In this document: positions 17,743-27,368 of the stretch, piece by piece
How positions within the stretch are numbered: position 1 is the first letter of the stretch
Layout of the letters: every line of letters begins with the position of its first letter
NCBI GenBank assembly: GCA_011056555.1
Contig: DSEQ01000006.1
Coordinates: 1-64,000, forward strand
Direction: 5' to 3'
DNA from: Candidatus Zixiibacteriota bacterium
GTDB taxonomy: Bacteria; Zixibacteria; MSB-5A5; JAABVY01
DNA length: 64,000 nucleotides
Position numbers and translations under genes: made by a program
Notes under the pieces: model-generated
The model's input: the letters and a program-made list of their open reading frames with translations, nothing else
What the model was told of the DNA's origin: nothing
Databases searched by the model: none

Positions 17743-20700
17743 TTAATTTCGGATCGGAAAGGGTTCATGTTCCGGCCGTTCAAGCGGCTCCTGCTCGATT
17801 TTCTGCATCAGGACCTCTATGGCCTTATAAAGCTGGGCATCATAGCCGCGTTCCATTTCAGCCGGATGCTGCTCGACAATTATGTCCGGCTCGAAACCTA
17901 CGTTTTCCACTACCCAGTTGCCCTCGGTATCGTAGACACGATAATCTGGCACGGTGATATGACCGCCGTCAATCAGTGGATAATAGGCGGATATCCCCAC
18001 CAGTCCTCCCCATGTACGTGTACCTATTACCGGCCCCAGTCCCATAGTCTTGAAGTCGAGGGGAAACTGATCCCCTCCGGACCCGGCCCGGTGATTGGTG
18101 AGACAGACAGTGTGTGCACGGGTTACGATCGCGGGCGAGGTCTGATCCTGGGAATGGCGACGGGTCCAGTAGGCCAGCACTTTTTTCCTGTAACGGTTAA
18201 GAAAGATATCGGGATCGAGACCGCCGCCATTATTTCTTCCATCCAGTATTATACCCTTCTTCTGGGTCTGCGGATAAAACTGCCCCGGGAAAGATCTTGC
18301 GCTCGAGGTATATGTATCCGGGAAAAAATGGTAACCTATCAGGCCGTTCGAAACAGAATCGACAATCCTGCGGTTTTCTTCCACCCAGCTCAGGTAGCGC
18401 AGAACGAATTCTGATTCAGAGGTCTCGGTAATGACCTCCCTGGCCCCCTGCGTGGTCGGACGATCATTTACCAGGAGTGTTACCTGCTGATTGGCGAGAT
18501 TTTGGAAATAGCTGTAGATGCTGCTGTCGGCGGTAATCAGATCCCCGTTAACAGCGAGCAAGTAATCACCCACGTTAACATCAACCCCGATTCTTCCCAG
18601 AGGCGACCTGGAATCCATATTCCAGTATGACGCGGAATACATCTTCTTGATCCGGTAAAGATTATTTTCCTGGTCAATCTCAAAATCCGCCCCCAGCATG
18701 CCCACATTGACCCTTTCAGCTTTCCTGTAACGCTCACCTGAATAGACATACGTGTGGGAGGTGCTTAATTCCGCGATCAGTTCCCCGATTATATACTCCA
18801 CATCCTGGCGGTTGGCGGCATATTCTATAAGCCTGCGATACTTATCGCCGATTGCGGGCCAGTCCATGCCATGCAAATTGGGATCATAGAAGAAGTCTCT
18901 TTCGATTCTCCAGGCATCATCAAATATCTGATACCATTCGGCAACCGGATCGAGCCGCATTTCCACCCGGGAGAGCTCAAGCGGATCGCCGCTTGAGCTG
19001 GTGGCGCTTGAGCTTATAATCCCGACCTTGTCTCTCTGGCGGTACACAATGCTCGAGCCATCGGCCGAAATTTTGTAATCCTCAATATTTTTCATGACCT
19101 CGGATTCTTTCCTGTCTTCAAACGAGTAGGCATATAAATCCATCGGCCCCACATCCCGAAGCTCAAAAAAGTTGAAATCACCCTTATCTTTGTTCAGGTA
19201 AAACAACCGGGAATCATTGACAGCAAGTTTACGGTAATTACCTTTTTCCAGAGGCAGCTTCTCAATTCTTTCTTTTATGCCATCAAAGTCGATCAGCACA
19301 TTTCCGTTTTCAGCTTTGCCGGTGTCATCCTGCTCTGCGCCTTCCAGAGGCAAAAACGGCTGCCCGTCCTTTCTAAGCGTGATAGCAAATATTCCGGCCA
19401 CATCCTTGAAGACCATTTCCCATTCATAGTCGCAAAAAGTCGGATCGAAAAGCCTGTTTGAGGCAAAGAGAATATGATTACCATCTTTGGTAAAGACCGG
19501 CGAGAAATCGTGGTAGAATCCATCAGAGATATGATATATCTGGCCGTTTTCAAGAGAATAGATATAAAGCTGCAGCATAAGGTCTGAATTCATTCTGGAG
19601 TAGACGATAAAGCGGCTGTCGGGTGACCAGGAATAATCAGAGATCTCTTTCTTATCAAATGAAACATCCATAAACTCATAATTGGCCTTATCCACTTTTG
19701 TAATCCTGCGGCTCGCGACATCGATATAGTAAAGGGTCAGGGTTTCATCAGTGTAAGCCAGTTTCTTACTATCGGGAGACCAGCGCAGGGCATGCCTGTA
19801 ACCCTTTTTATGATCGGTTAACTGGATCGGCTGCTTTTCTCCCCCCGGATCAATCAGATGAATTTCATACTCTCCTCTTTCATCCGAAAAAAAGGCAACC
19901 CATTCACCGTCAGGAGACCATACCGCCTCGCGCTGACGCGATCCCGATGACTCCGTTAAATTTTCGGTCAGGCCCGCTTCTTTGGTGACAGTGAAAACAT
20001 CCCCCCGGGCCACTACCAGTCCGGCCCTGCCGTCGGGAGCGCAATCGGCATATGTAATATGTTCTGCCGCTTTCACAAATCGCGGGCGTCTCTCCGGAAG
20101 GTCGGTCTCAATTTGAACCGGTATCCGTTTGGTCTCACTTGTAGTGACATCCAGCAGCCATAGTGAACCTCCAAGCTCATATACTATTTTGCTTCCTCCC
20201 ATGCTGGGCCGACGAACATCAAAATCCTCATGATATGTAACCTGCTCAATCTCTTTAGTGCTGAGATCATAAGAGAAAATATTCAAGCGGTAACTGCGGT
20301 CGGAGTTGAAATATATTTTTTCACCGATCCAGAGAGGAAATCTGTCGGAGCCCTTGAAATCCGTAAGGTGTCTCAGCTCCTTCGTATCAAAATCATAATG
20401 CAGGACATCTTCCGCCGTGCCCCCATAATATCTTTTCCAGTTGCGTTCTTCCCTGCCGACATGCGTGTAGGCTATCTGCTTCCCATCCTCCGAAAATGTA
20501 CCGAAGTATATTTCATGAATCGGTATGTCCTCGAGACCCGTGCCATCCGGGGATATCATATACAGGCGCGACCCGGTCATGAAGTTCTGACGCAATGAGC
20601 GGAACATTATCTTGCCATTTAGCGGATGCCAGCCAACGATGTCGTCAGAACCGGGATGATAGGTGATACGTGTTATATCGCCGCCGAAGAGATTCATAAC

Positions 20701-20994
20701 ATAGACATCACTGTTCCCGTCATACGAACCGGTAAAAGCGATCAACTTCCCATCCGGAGAGAATTTCGGATAGCTTTCGTCGCCATCGTGGATGGTTATT
20801 CGGCGTGCCACTCCCCCCTCGGTATTCACCGTCCAGATATCCCCGCCATAAACAAAAGCCACAAGTGTATCATGAACATCAGGCTGAAGCATAATAGGCA
20901 TCTCCTGCAAATCCTGCGCTGAAAGAGAGGCCAGACCCAGGAATATCATGAAAATAGCTCTACCCAAAATGGATAAACACGATCTGCGATACAT
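17743..20994 (-). CDS. Exported tricorn-like protease (S41 family)
   Basis: 1083 residues with a signal peptide (FMIFLGLASLSAQ). Residues 40-650 hold WD40/TolB-like propeller repeats (FSPDGKLIAFTGS, WSPDGEWVAFFSDERG, WSPDSRFIVYSR), as in the two propellers of tricorn. A core domain (around EWYQIFDDAWRIERDFFYDP), a PDZ-like part and an S41 domain follow. Catalytic candidates are Ser746-His747 in STSHTY, Ser972 in RAGSGGDQFP and Glu1035 in VGFEPDI, equivalent to Ser745, His746, Ser965 and Glu1023 of archaeal tricorn. Asp966 of tricorn is replaced by Gly. The frame extends to a GTG at 21033, but the ATG at 20994 has ACAGGAG upstream and exposes the signal peptide. It probably trims peptides in the periplasm; no aminopeptidase cofactors are adjacent. 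Confidence 0.9.
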   Translation of the reverse strand: MYRRSCLSILGRAIFMIFLGLASLSAQDLQEMPIMLQPDVHDTLVAFVYGGDIWTVNTEGGVARRITIHDGDESYPKFSPDGKLIAFTGSYDGNSDVYVMNLFGGDITRITYHPGSDDIVGWHPLNGKIMFRSLRQNFMTGSRLYMISPDGTGLEDIPIHEIYFGTFSEDGKQIAYTHVGREERNWKRYYGGTAEDVLHYDFDTKELRHLTDFKGSDRFPLWIGEKIYFNSDRSYRLNIFSYDLSTKEIEQVTYHEDFDVRRPSMGGSKIVYELGGSLWLLDVTTSETKRIPVQIETDLPERRPRFVKAAEHITYADCAPDGRAGLVVARGDVFTVTKEAGLTENLTESSGSRQREAVWSPDGEWVAFFSDERGEYEIHLIDPGGEKQPIQLTDHKKGYRHALRWSPDSKKLAYTDETLTLYYIDVASRRITKVDKANYEFMDVSFDKKEISDYSWSPDSRFIVYSRMNSDLMLQLYIYSLENGQIYHISDGFYHDFSPVFTKDGNHILFASNRLFDPTFCDYEWEMVFKDVAGIFAITLRKDGQPFLPLEGAEQDDTGKAENGNVLIDFDGIKERIEKLPLEKGNYRKLAVNDSRLFYLNKDKGDFNFFELRDVGPMDLYAYSFEDRKESEVMKNIEDYKISADGSSIVYRQRDKVGIISSSATSSSGDPLELSRVEMRLDPVAEWYQIFDDAWRIERDFFYDPNLHGMDWPAIGDKYRRLIEYAANRQDVEYIIGELIAELSTSHTYVYSGERYRKAERVNVGMLGADFEIDQENNLYRIKKMYSASYWNMDSRSPLGRIGVDVNVGDYLLAVNGDLITADSSIYSYFQNLANQQVTLLVNDRPTTQGAREVITETSESEFVLRYLSWVEENRRIVDSVSNGLIGYHFFPDTYTSSARSFPGQFYPQTQKKGIILDGRNNGGGLDPDIFLNRYRKKVLAYWTRRHSQDQTSPAIVTRAHTVCLTNHRAGSGGDQFPLDFKTMGLGPVIGTRTWGGLVGISAYYPLIDGGHITVPDYRVYDTEGNWVVENVGFEPDIIVEQHPAEMERGYDAQLYKAIEVLMQKIEQEPLERPEHEPFPIRN

Positions 20995-21080
20995 CTTAAA
21001 CTCCTGTATGATTTTATATTTTGCCAAATTCACCAGCGCTTAGAGCACCCCGTAATTTCTCTCATATACGAGACAAAATA

Positions 21081-21086
21081 ATTATA
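21081..21086 (-). promoter_or_regulatory. -10 box for the tricorn-like gene
   Basis: A perfect TATAAT on the minus strand about 87 bases before the start codon, without a convincing -35 box. It is overlapped by a loose palindrome TTGTG-8-CACAA that could bind a regulator. Confidence 0.35.
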
Positions 21087-21228
21087 GTTGTGAAAAATAA
21101 CACAAACATCCGGCATAGTCAAAATTAAATAATTCAATACCAGCGCTCTTTCCAACGTGATTCAGACCGGGGAACAAAGTTAGACAAATTGGAGTTGCAA
21201 AGTCTGTAAAATCCAAAAAGGAGGTAAG

Positions 21229-22002
21229 ATGCGTTATATTATTTCTCTCATGCTTGTATTATTTATGTTCACCGCTGTACAGGCCGAGCTGATCACCAGG
21301 ACTGTTGAATATATGGATGGAGATGTTGTCCTGGAGGGCTATCTTGCATATGACGACAGTTTCGGAGGTAATCTTCCGGGCGTTATGGTTGTTCACGAAT
21401 GGACCGGGATTAACGATTATACCAGAAAGCGAGCCGAAATGCTGGCCCAACTCGGCTATGTTGCCTTTGCGGCAGACATTTACGGCAAAGGAGTACGTCC
21501 CCAGACCGCCGAAGAGGCCTCCCAGCAGGCATCGATTTACAGGCAGGACCGCGAGTTGATGCGCAGCCGTGCCAATGCCGGGCTGAATTATCTCAGGGAG
21601 CTTGACCTGAGCGATCCCACCAGGCTGGCCGCTATCGGATACTGCTTCGGAGGCGGAGTCGTTCTGGAATTGGCCAGGAGCGGAGCGGAAGTTAATGGTG
21701 TTGTGAGCTTCCATGGCAATCTGGATACTCCCAATCCGGAAGACGCCAAAAATATTCTGGGCAAGGTCCTGATACAGCATGGCGCGGCCGATCCGCATGT
21801 GGGCCGGGAGCAGGTCACGGCCTTCTGGGATGAGATGCATAATGCCGACGTGGACTGGTACATGACGGCCTATGGCGGAGCGGTACATAGCTTTACCAAC
21901 CCAAATTCCGGAGATGACCCATCTACTGGAGTTGCCTACAATGCAGAGGCTGATATGCGTTCATGGGAAGAGATGCAGGACTTCTTTAACGAGATCTTTT
22001 AA
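21229..22002 (+). CDS. Exported dienelactone hydrolase family protein
   Basis: 257 residues of alpha/beta-hydrolase fold with a cleavable signal peptide (LMLVLFMFTAVQA). The nucleophile is Cys in GYCFGGG, typical of dienelactone hydrolases; Asp lies in HGAADPHV and His in GAVHSFTNP. VVHEWTGIND matches the family oxyanion region. AAGGAGG lies 4-5 bases before the ATG. The export signal argues against a cytosolic chlorocatechol pathway enzyme; the substrate is unknown, possibly esters or lactones met in the periplasm. It is transcribed divergently from the tricorn-like gene. Confidence 0.88.
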   Translation: MRYIISLMLVLFMFTAVQAELITRTVEYMDGDVVLEGYLAYDDSFGGNLPGVMVVHEWTGINDYTRKRAEMLAQLGYVAFAADIYGKGVRPQTAEEASQQASIYRQDRELMRSRANAGLNYLRELDLSDPTRLAAIGYCFGGGVVLELARSGAEVNGVVSFHGNLDTPNPEDAKNILGKVLIQHGAADPHVGREQVTAFWDEMHNADVDWYMTAYGGAVHSFTNPNSGDDPSTGVAYNAEADMRSWEEMQDFFNEIF

Positions 22003-22390
22003 GCTGTTCCAACCGGACGTAATATTTATCTGAACAGTCCGATTATATCGGTTCGGATGACATACAGACCCGGCATGCGGGGCAGGCGTTGCCGCAGCCG
22101 CAAATAAAAGTGGGTATTCAGGCGCCGGGTAGTTAATTATTATTAAGAAATTTTATTGAAAATATTTCTGGGGGCCACGGACGGGTCTTATTCTGAAAAA
22201 CACAGCCGCTATCATAACAGGCCCGCATCCAATGCCCTGCTGATCAACTACATTTATACCGGGATCACCCTTCTGATTGCAGGGCGACCTTCGAGAAAAG
22301 CCTGAAATCAACACAAAAAAGCCATTGTCAAATCTATTACCGATCTATATATTGGTAATTGAACCGCTAAACTGCATCAAAGGATTAGAT
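22003..22390 (+). other. Intergenic region with possible dockerin remnant
   Basis: No complete gene is present. Within it, codons 22228-22263 read SNALLINYIYTG, closely resembling the dockerin helix SDAVLLINYIFLG in the gene that follows, and the reading continues to a TGA near 22303. No calcium loop or start is attached, so at best this is a decayed fragment. The promoter of the subtilase lies at the right-hand end. Confidence 0.4.
22325..22353 (+). promoter_or_regulatory. Promoter of the dockerin-bearing subtilase
   Basis: TTGTCA, exactly 17 bases, TATATT, with a predicted start about 30 bases before the ATG at 22391. Confidence 0.6.
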
Positions 22391-25300
22391 ATGAATAAGA
22401 GACATCATTATCAGGCTTTTGTATGTCTGCTGCTCATAATATTCCTTCCTGCGGAAAGCTACTCATACCTGCACGAGAAGGCAATGGATGAGAAAGACAT
22501 ACAGACACCTTCAAGATTAATCGTGAAGGTAAAACCGCTTGAGGTCAACAGCTCGGGTCAAGGGGCGAGTGATTTAAACAAAGTTACGGGCAAAACAAGT
22601 CTCGATAAAAAATATGGAATCACGGACACCAAACTGCTTTTTGCGGGCAAGTCCGCAGGTTCAGCAAACGATCTACTTTCGAGGATTTATATACTGGAAT
22701 GTCCTCGAAACACGGATCTCGAGTCTGCCGCCAGAGAATACGAAGCGCTGGAAGACATCGAATATGCGCATCCGGATTATTTGCTGGAGCTTTACCTGCC
22801 TCCGAACGACACGCATTATGGTATCCAGTGGCCGCTCAACAATGTCGGCCAGGGCTATCCGCATGTGCTGCGCAGGGACGGCGACTACAATGACACGTTG
22901 ATTACAATGTATGGCACCGCTGGAGCTGACATAAATGCACTGGAAGTATTCGAGAATCCCCCTGATAATACTGCTCTGGTAATCATTGCGGTGATCGATA
23001 CAGGGGTTGATATGGACCATCCTGAGCTGGCCGGAAGAATCTGGCAGAATCCAGGAGAGATCCCCGATAACGGTATTGATGATGACCACAATGGCTATGT
23101 CGACGATATCCGGGGATGGGACTATACCAGCGGCTTCGGCGCTCCGACTGTTCCGGATAATGATCCATCCGACTCGTACGGGCACGGCACACACTGCTCC
23201 GGAATAATAGCCAGCCTGACCGATAACTCGTCTGGAATTGGCGGAATTGTCTCCGATTGTAAAATAATGCCCCTGAAGTTTTATCCTGTTATGCTGTCTT
23301 CATACGCTGCCGCAGCTATTGTTTATGCCGCTGATAATGGCGCAGATGTAATCAGCATGAGTTTCGGCTATCCCTGGCAGGTTGAGGTTCTGGAAGATGC
23401 CCTGGAATATGCCCGCTCTAAGGGTGTGGTTCCGTGTGCAGCCACAGGAAATGATGGGATTGCCTTCTCTAACTACCCCGGAGCATATCCATCTGTCATT
23501 TCAGTGGGCGCCTCAACCAGTGATGACGAGGTTGCTTTCTTTTCCACCTATGGAGAGCAGATGGATGTCGTAGCTCCCGGTTACTCTGTACTATCCCTGC
23601 GGGCTGCAGGAACTGATATGTATGCACCGTCTGAACCGAATGTCCATATAATTGATGAAAATTATTATGTCGCCTCGGGGACCAGCATGGCTTGTCCCCA
23701 CGCCGCCGCGGTGGCAGCGTATATGATGTCCGCTTCACCCGGGTTAACGCCGGACGCCGTTCAGCAAATCATGCAGAATACTGCCGACGATGTCCTCGAC
23801 CCCTATGGCGGTGGACTAAATCTTCCCGGATGGGATCAGTACAGCGGGCACGGCAGGATTAATCTTGAAAATGCGCTGGCAGCCGTGCCGGCAATAACAG
23901 CCCGCATCACCTCCCCCCTGCCTAACGAGATTCTGGCAGGTGAAATTGATGTAAGCGGCAGCGCTGCTGGTGATGATTTTACAGAATACACTCTGGAATA
24001 TGGGATCGGCAGCAGCCCGGTATCCTGGACAACTATCACTAATTCTACCAGCCCCGTAAGCGACGCCGTGCTGGGAACATTCAATACTGCCGGCTTAAAC
24101 GGAAGCTTTACGATAAGGCTGCGTGTGGGAGAAGATAATTCTGACCAGGTGACCGTTAATGTAGCCAATGATATAGTAGCATATATTTCCGCGCCACTGG
24201 AAGATGATACGGTTATATCCCGGGTAAAAATCTATGGCTCGGCTACCTGCCCCGGCTTCAGCCACTATTCACTTGAATATAAAGCAATCTCCGGCTCTGT
24301 CTGGAATCAATTTGGGCAATCTGCAATTCCGGTCAAAGATGATTTTCTTGGTGAATGGAAGGCCAGCGCTCTTGAGACAGCGAACTATCATCTAAGATTG
24401 AGTCTCTATTCAGACTCGGGAGTTGTGGCCCAGGATACAGTGGAAGTATATTTAGAACATATTCTGGCCCAAGAAGGTAACTGGAAAATCGAGGTTGCGA
24501 ACCAAATATCGACTGTGCTTAATTATGGCGATTTCGATAACGACGCTGTAAACGAGATAGTGGTTGGCACTGCCTCGGGAATCAAATTCTATACTCCGGA
24601 AGGAACCGAAAAAACGGATGGTATGCCTCAGCCGCCGGCCTATAACTTCCGGATACCGCCGGCTGTGGGAGATCTTAACGGCGATGGTCTGGACGATCTC
24701 GTCGCGGTTGGCAAATCCGGGACTGCGGGAAAGTTATACGCACATATCTCTAATGGACAGTCTTTCACGACAACGTTGCTTGCTGTTCCGAATGTCAGCG
24801 CATATGATCAACAATCGATTCAGCTTTTTCCTGTAATATTTCTAAAGGATATCGACAGCGATGATAAGGACGAGATCTTCTTCTACGAGCCGCCTGACTG
24901 CTGGATTTATGATTCTGACGGCTCTCTCATAATGCGGATTCCCGCTCCAGGATTAGGGTCCTTTTGCCAATACCTGTCTAACGACAGCGATGGGGATGGT
25001 ATGGACGAACTCTATGCTTCACATCAAACCCTCTACCAATTTGATGCGGATGGCGTCGTGTTGGATAGCTTTGACCTCACCATGGATATAGCCATGAATT
25101 GCGATACGCGCGGGATAAGTGCGGTAGATATCGACTCCGACGACAAGCGGGAGATCATAGTCTATGTTGCCATGTCGGACACACAGGAAACCTATTGGGT
25201 TTATGCTTTCGATGAGGGCCTTGCTCTGAAAGACGGTTGGCCGCATAACACCGGCATTAATACCTTTCTTGTTCCGCCCGCACCGATCTTCGGTGACCTG

Positions 25301-26035
25301 GACCGGGATGGAGCACCCGACTACTTCAGCGCTTTCTATGAACTTGTGCACTGTATGATCTATGGCTGGAAAATCGACGGCTCAACCTATATACCCGGCT
25401 CCGGTACGCCATTATTTGCTACACCTGAAAATCCAGGGGAAATGATTACCTGCATCATGGCAGATATCGAAGGCGACAGCCGTCCGGAGATAATAGCGGA
25501 AGTTAAAGCCGACATTTTTCTCAGCTATGATATAGAGAGACTCATGGCCTGGGATTATCTCGGTAATCCATTGGCGGGATGGCCGATAGTCGTGAGACAG
25601 CAAGATCAGCCCATAGAAAACTTCGGGATTGCGACTCCTACAGTTGGGGACATCAGCGGCGACGGCTATGTTGATATGTTATTTTCAACCTCTTTGAATG
25701 AGGTTTTATTCTTGAGCTTCGATGTTCCGCATAACCCCAACTACTCACCTGTACCAATGTGGCGTTATAACCGCAGGCTCAATAATTTATCCAGCCTCAG
25801 CATAGATTTTGCGTGCGGCGATACAGATGGGAGCGGGGCAGTAAATATTAGTGATGCAGTGTTGCTGATCAATTATATTTTCCTTGGCGGGGCCGCTCCG
25901 GTGCAGTTTAATATCGCGGATACCAATTGTGACGGCACAGTCAATTTATCTGATGCTGTGTTTATAATTAATTATGTATTTATAGAAGGATTTGATCCCT
26001 GCGACGTCAATGGTGACGGCATTCCGGATTGCTGA
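22391..26035 (+). CDS. Secreted subtilisin-like (S8) protease with FG-GAP repeats and dockerin
   Basis: 1214 residues. A signal peptide (residues 1-25) and a propeptide (about 40-135) precede the S8 domain with Asp203 (VIDTGVDMDHPELAG), His265 (YGHGTHCSG), oxyanion Asn354 (ATGNDG) and Ser432 (ASGTSMACPHAAA). Two Ig-like domains follow (about 515-700). Then come FG-GAP/VCBS-like repeats with Asp-rich loops (DFDNDAVNEIVVG, DLNGDGLDDLVAVG, DSDGDGMDELYAS, DRDGAPDYFSA), probably a calcium-binding beta-propeller. The end is a type I dockerin (DTDGSGAVNISDAVLLINYI and DTNCDGTVNLSDAVFIINYV) and a terminal DVNGDGIPDC. AAAGGA precedes the chosen ATG; a longer frame from a TTG at 22277 would bury the signal peptide and is rejected. 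The product should be a secreted or surface-docked endoprotease. Confidence 0.92.
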   Translation: MNKRHHYQAFVCLLLIIFLPAESYSYLHEKAMDEKDIQTPSRLIVKVKPLEVNSSGQGASDLNKVTGKTSLDKKYGITDTKLLFAGKSAGSANDLLSRIYILECPRNTDLESAAREYEALEDIEYAHPDYLLELYLPPNDTHYGIQWPLNNVGQGYPHVLRRDGDYNDTLITMYGTAGADINALEVFENPPDNTALVIIAVIDTGVDMDHPELAGRIWQNPGEIPDNGIDDDHNGYVDDIRGWDYTSGFGAPTVPDNDPSDSYGHGTHCSGIIASLTDNSSGIGGIVSDCKIMPLKFYPVMLSSYAAAAIVYAADNGADVISMSFGYPWQVEVLEDALEYARSKGVVPCAATGNDGIAFSNYPGAYPSVISVGASTSDDEVAFFSTYGEQMDVVAPGYSVLSLRAAGTDMYAPSEPNVHIIDENYYVASGTSMACPHAAAVAAYMMSASPGLTPDAVQQIMQNTADDVLDPYGGGLNLPGWDQYSGHGRINLENALAAVPAITARITSPLPNEILAGEIDVSGSAAGDDFTEYTLEYGIGSSPVSWTTITNSTSPVSDAVLGTFNTAGLNGSFTIRLRVGEDNSDQVTVNVANDIVAYISAPLEDDTVISRVKIYGSATCPGFSHYSLEYKAISGSVWNQFGQSAIPVKDDFLGEWKASALETANYHLRLSLYSDSGVVAQDTVEVYLEHILAQEGNWKIEVANQISTVLNYGDFDNDAVNEIVVGTASGIKFYTPEGTEKTDGMPQPPAYNFRIPPAVGDLNGDGLDDLVAVGKSGTAGKLYAHISNGQSFTTTLLAVPNVSAYDQQSIQLFPVIFLKDIDSDDKDEIFFYEPPDCWIYDSDGSLIMRIPAPGLGSFCQYLSNDSDGDGMDELYASHQTLYQFDADGVVLDSFDLTMDIAMNCDTRGISAVDIDSDDKREIIVYVAMSDTQETYWVYAFDEGLALKDGWPHNTGINTFLVPPAPIFGDLDRDGAPDYFSAFYELVHCMIYGWKIDGSTYIPGSGTPLFATPENPGEMITCIMADIEGDSRPEIIAEVKADIFLSYDIERLMAWDYLGNPLAGWPIVVRQQDQPIENFGIATPTVGDISGDGYVDMLFSTSLNEVLFLSFDVPHNPNYSPVPMWRYNRRLNNLSSLSIDFACGDTDGSGAVNISDAVLLINYIFLGGAAPVQFNIADTNCDGTVNLSDAVFIINYVFIEGFDPCDVNGDGIPDC

Positions 26036-26042
26036 TACAGGC

Positions 26043-27101
26043 TCAGGCATGAATCTCGACCAGCCTTTCGGCCGCCTCCATACCGGAGAGCGCTGCGGCC
26101 TCGATAGAGCAACTGCCCCTTCCGAAACCGTCCCCGGCAAACAGCAGCGGAGAGCCGCCGTTAAATAGAAAATATCTTTGCGGAAAAGTCCTGTTCGGCT
26201 GGCTGTAACGCCAGCGGTGTATCCGGTAGCCGAGCGGTTCATATCCAAGAAAATCCCTGATTTCAGCAAGAAGTATCGAGGCTATCCTTTCATCATCAGA
26301 GTCCCACCGTTCCTGTGCGAATTTTGCGGTGGAATGTGCCACTACGCCGCAAGGTTCATCGGTAATCCCTTTTGTGTAGCTGTCCGAAATCCATTTAACC
26401 AGGCTGCTGTCCGGTACCAGGCCCCCGGGCATGGGAATTTTTGACTGGCGGTCCATAATATACATGGCTGCAATACACCGGTCATAAGAGATCTTGCTCA
26501 ACTGTCTATTTGTATCGGGATCAAGCTTGAACTCGCATTGGCTGAGAAGCTGAAGAGTTTGAGGCATGGGGGGTGTCATTATCAGGGCCGGCGCCTTAAA
26601 ATTGCCCCCTGCTGATGTGACAATTTTCCAGAGATTTTTCTCGAAACAGATTTCAGTTACTTTTTCCCCGGTAATAACATCCAGACCGGCCGCCAGGGAT
26701 TTGGGAATATGGTTCATGCCATTCGTTCCATAGTAATGAACTCTCCTGTTTTTTATCTCGGAGTCCTTTTCATCAGGCCAGCCCTCATACCATACTCGGG
26801 CAGCGCCCAGGTCGGCAAACCCTTCTACCAGTTCCCGGAAGCGGGGATCGTCAGCCGTAAATGACTGGGCGCCATGATCAAAACGCGCGCCATTAATAAT
26901 TCGTGTGGATGCTCGCCCGCCAACTCCCCGGCCTTTATCGATGACAGTAATATCAATACCTTGGTCCTGAAGCTTACGTCCGGCAACCAGTCCCGAAATT
27001 CCTGCTCCTATAATCAAACATCTGTCAATAGGGATTTTCTTGGGCAATTCCTCATATCCTTCTGAACCTGATCTTATGCTCATAAACGTCGCTGAAAACA
27101 T
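26043..27101 (-). CDS. Renalase-like FAD-dependent oxidoreductase (COG3380)
   Basis: About 352 residues. The N-terminal dinucleotide motif CLIIGAGISGLVAGRKL is followed by VIDKGRGVGGRASTR and ARFDHGAQSFTADDPRF, which are distinctive for renalase-like amine-oxidase-fold flavoproteins. The C-terminal FAD motif LLFAGDGFGRGSCSIEAAALSG is intact. Bacterial relatives oxidise out-of-place NAD(P)H isomers; the substrate here is unproven. ATG at 27101 has AGGAA 6 bases upstream and is preferred over the TTG that opens the frame. It is convergent with the subtilase, 7 bases from its stop. Confidence 0.85.
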   Translation of the reverse strand: MFSATFMSIRSGSEGYEELPKKIPIDRCLIIGAGISGLVAGRKLQDQGIDITVIDKGRGVGGRASTRIINGARFDHGAQSFTADDPRFRELVEGFADLGAARVWYEGWPDEKDSEIKNRRVHYYGTNGMNHIPKSLAAGLDVITGEKVTEICFEKNLWKIVTSAGGNFKAPALIMTPPMPQTLQLLSQCEFKLDPDTNRQLSKISYDRCIAAMYIMDRQSKIPMPGGLVPDSSLVKWISDSYTKGITDEPCGVVAHSTAKFAQERWDSDDERIASILLAEIRDFLGYEPLGYRIHRWRYSQPNRTFPQRYFLFNGGSPLLFAGDGFGRGSCSIEAAALSGMEAAERLVEIHA

Positions 27102-27368
27102 GTCTGTTCCTGAATAACCCGTCATCAAAGCCAAAGGATATCGCCTTATTGTCTAATAAATATCTAATATTAAATAGCCTAATTCTATCCCGCATATCCG
27201 GTTCTGGGTTTATTTAACTGCCAATATAATAGCAGGTTATGACAATCACAGAGGCGCAGCATAATTTATTTACAAAAATATTGACATCATGGGAACATTA
27301 CTTAGACACTATATGTTAAAACCGGCAGAAATAAAAATAAACTCATTCTTTAAAAAGGAGAAGCAAAA

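Noticed and set aside
27281-27315. TTGACA and TATATG before the DUF4397 gene as a promoter
   Set aside because: The spacing is 23 bases, too long for a sigma-70 promoter.
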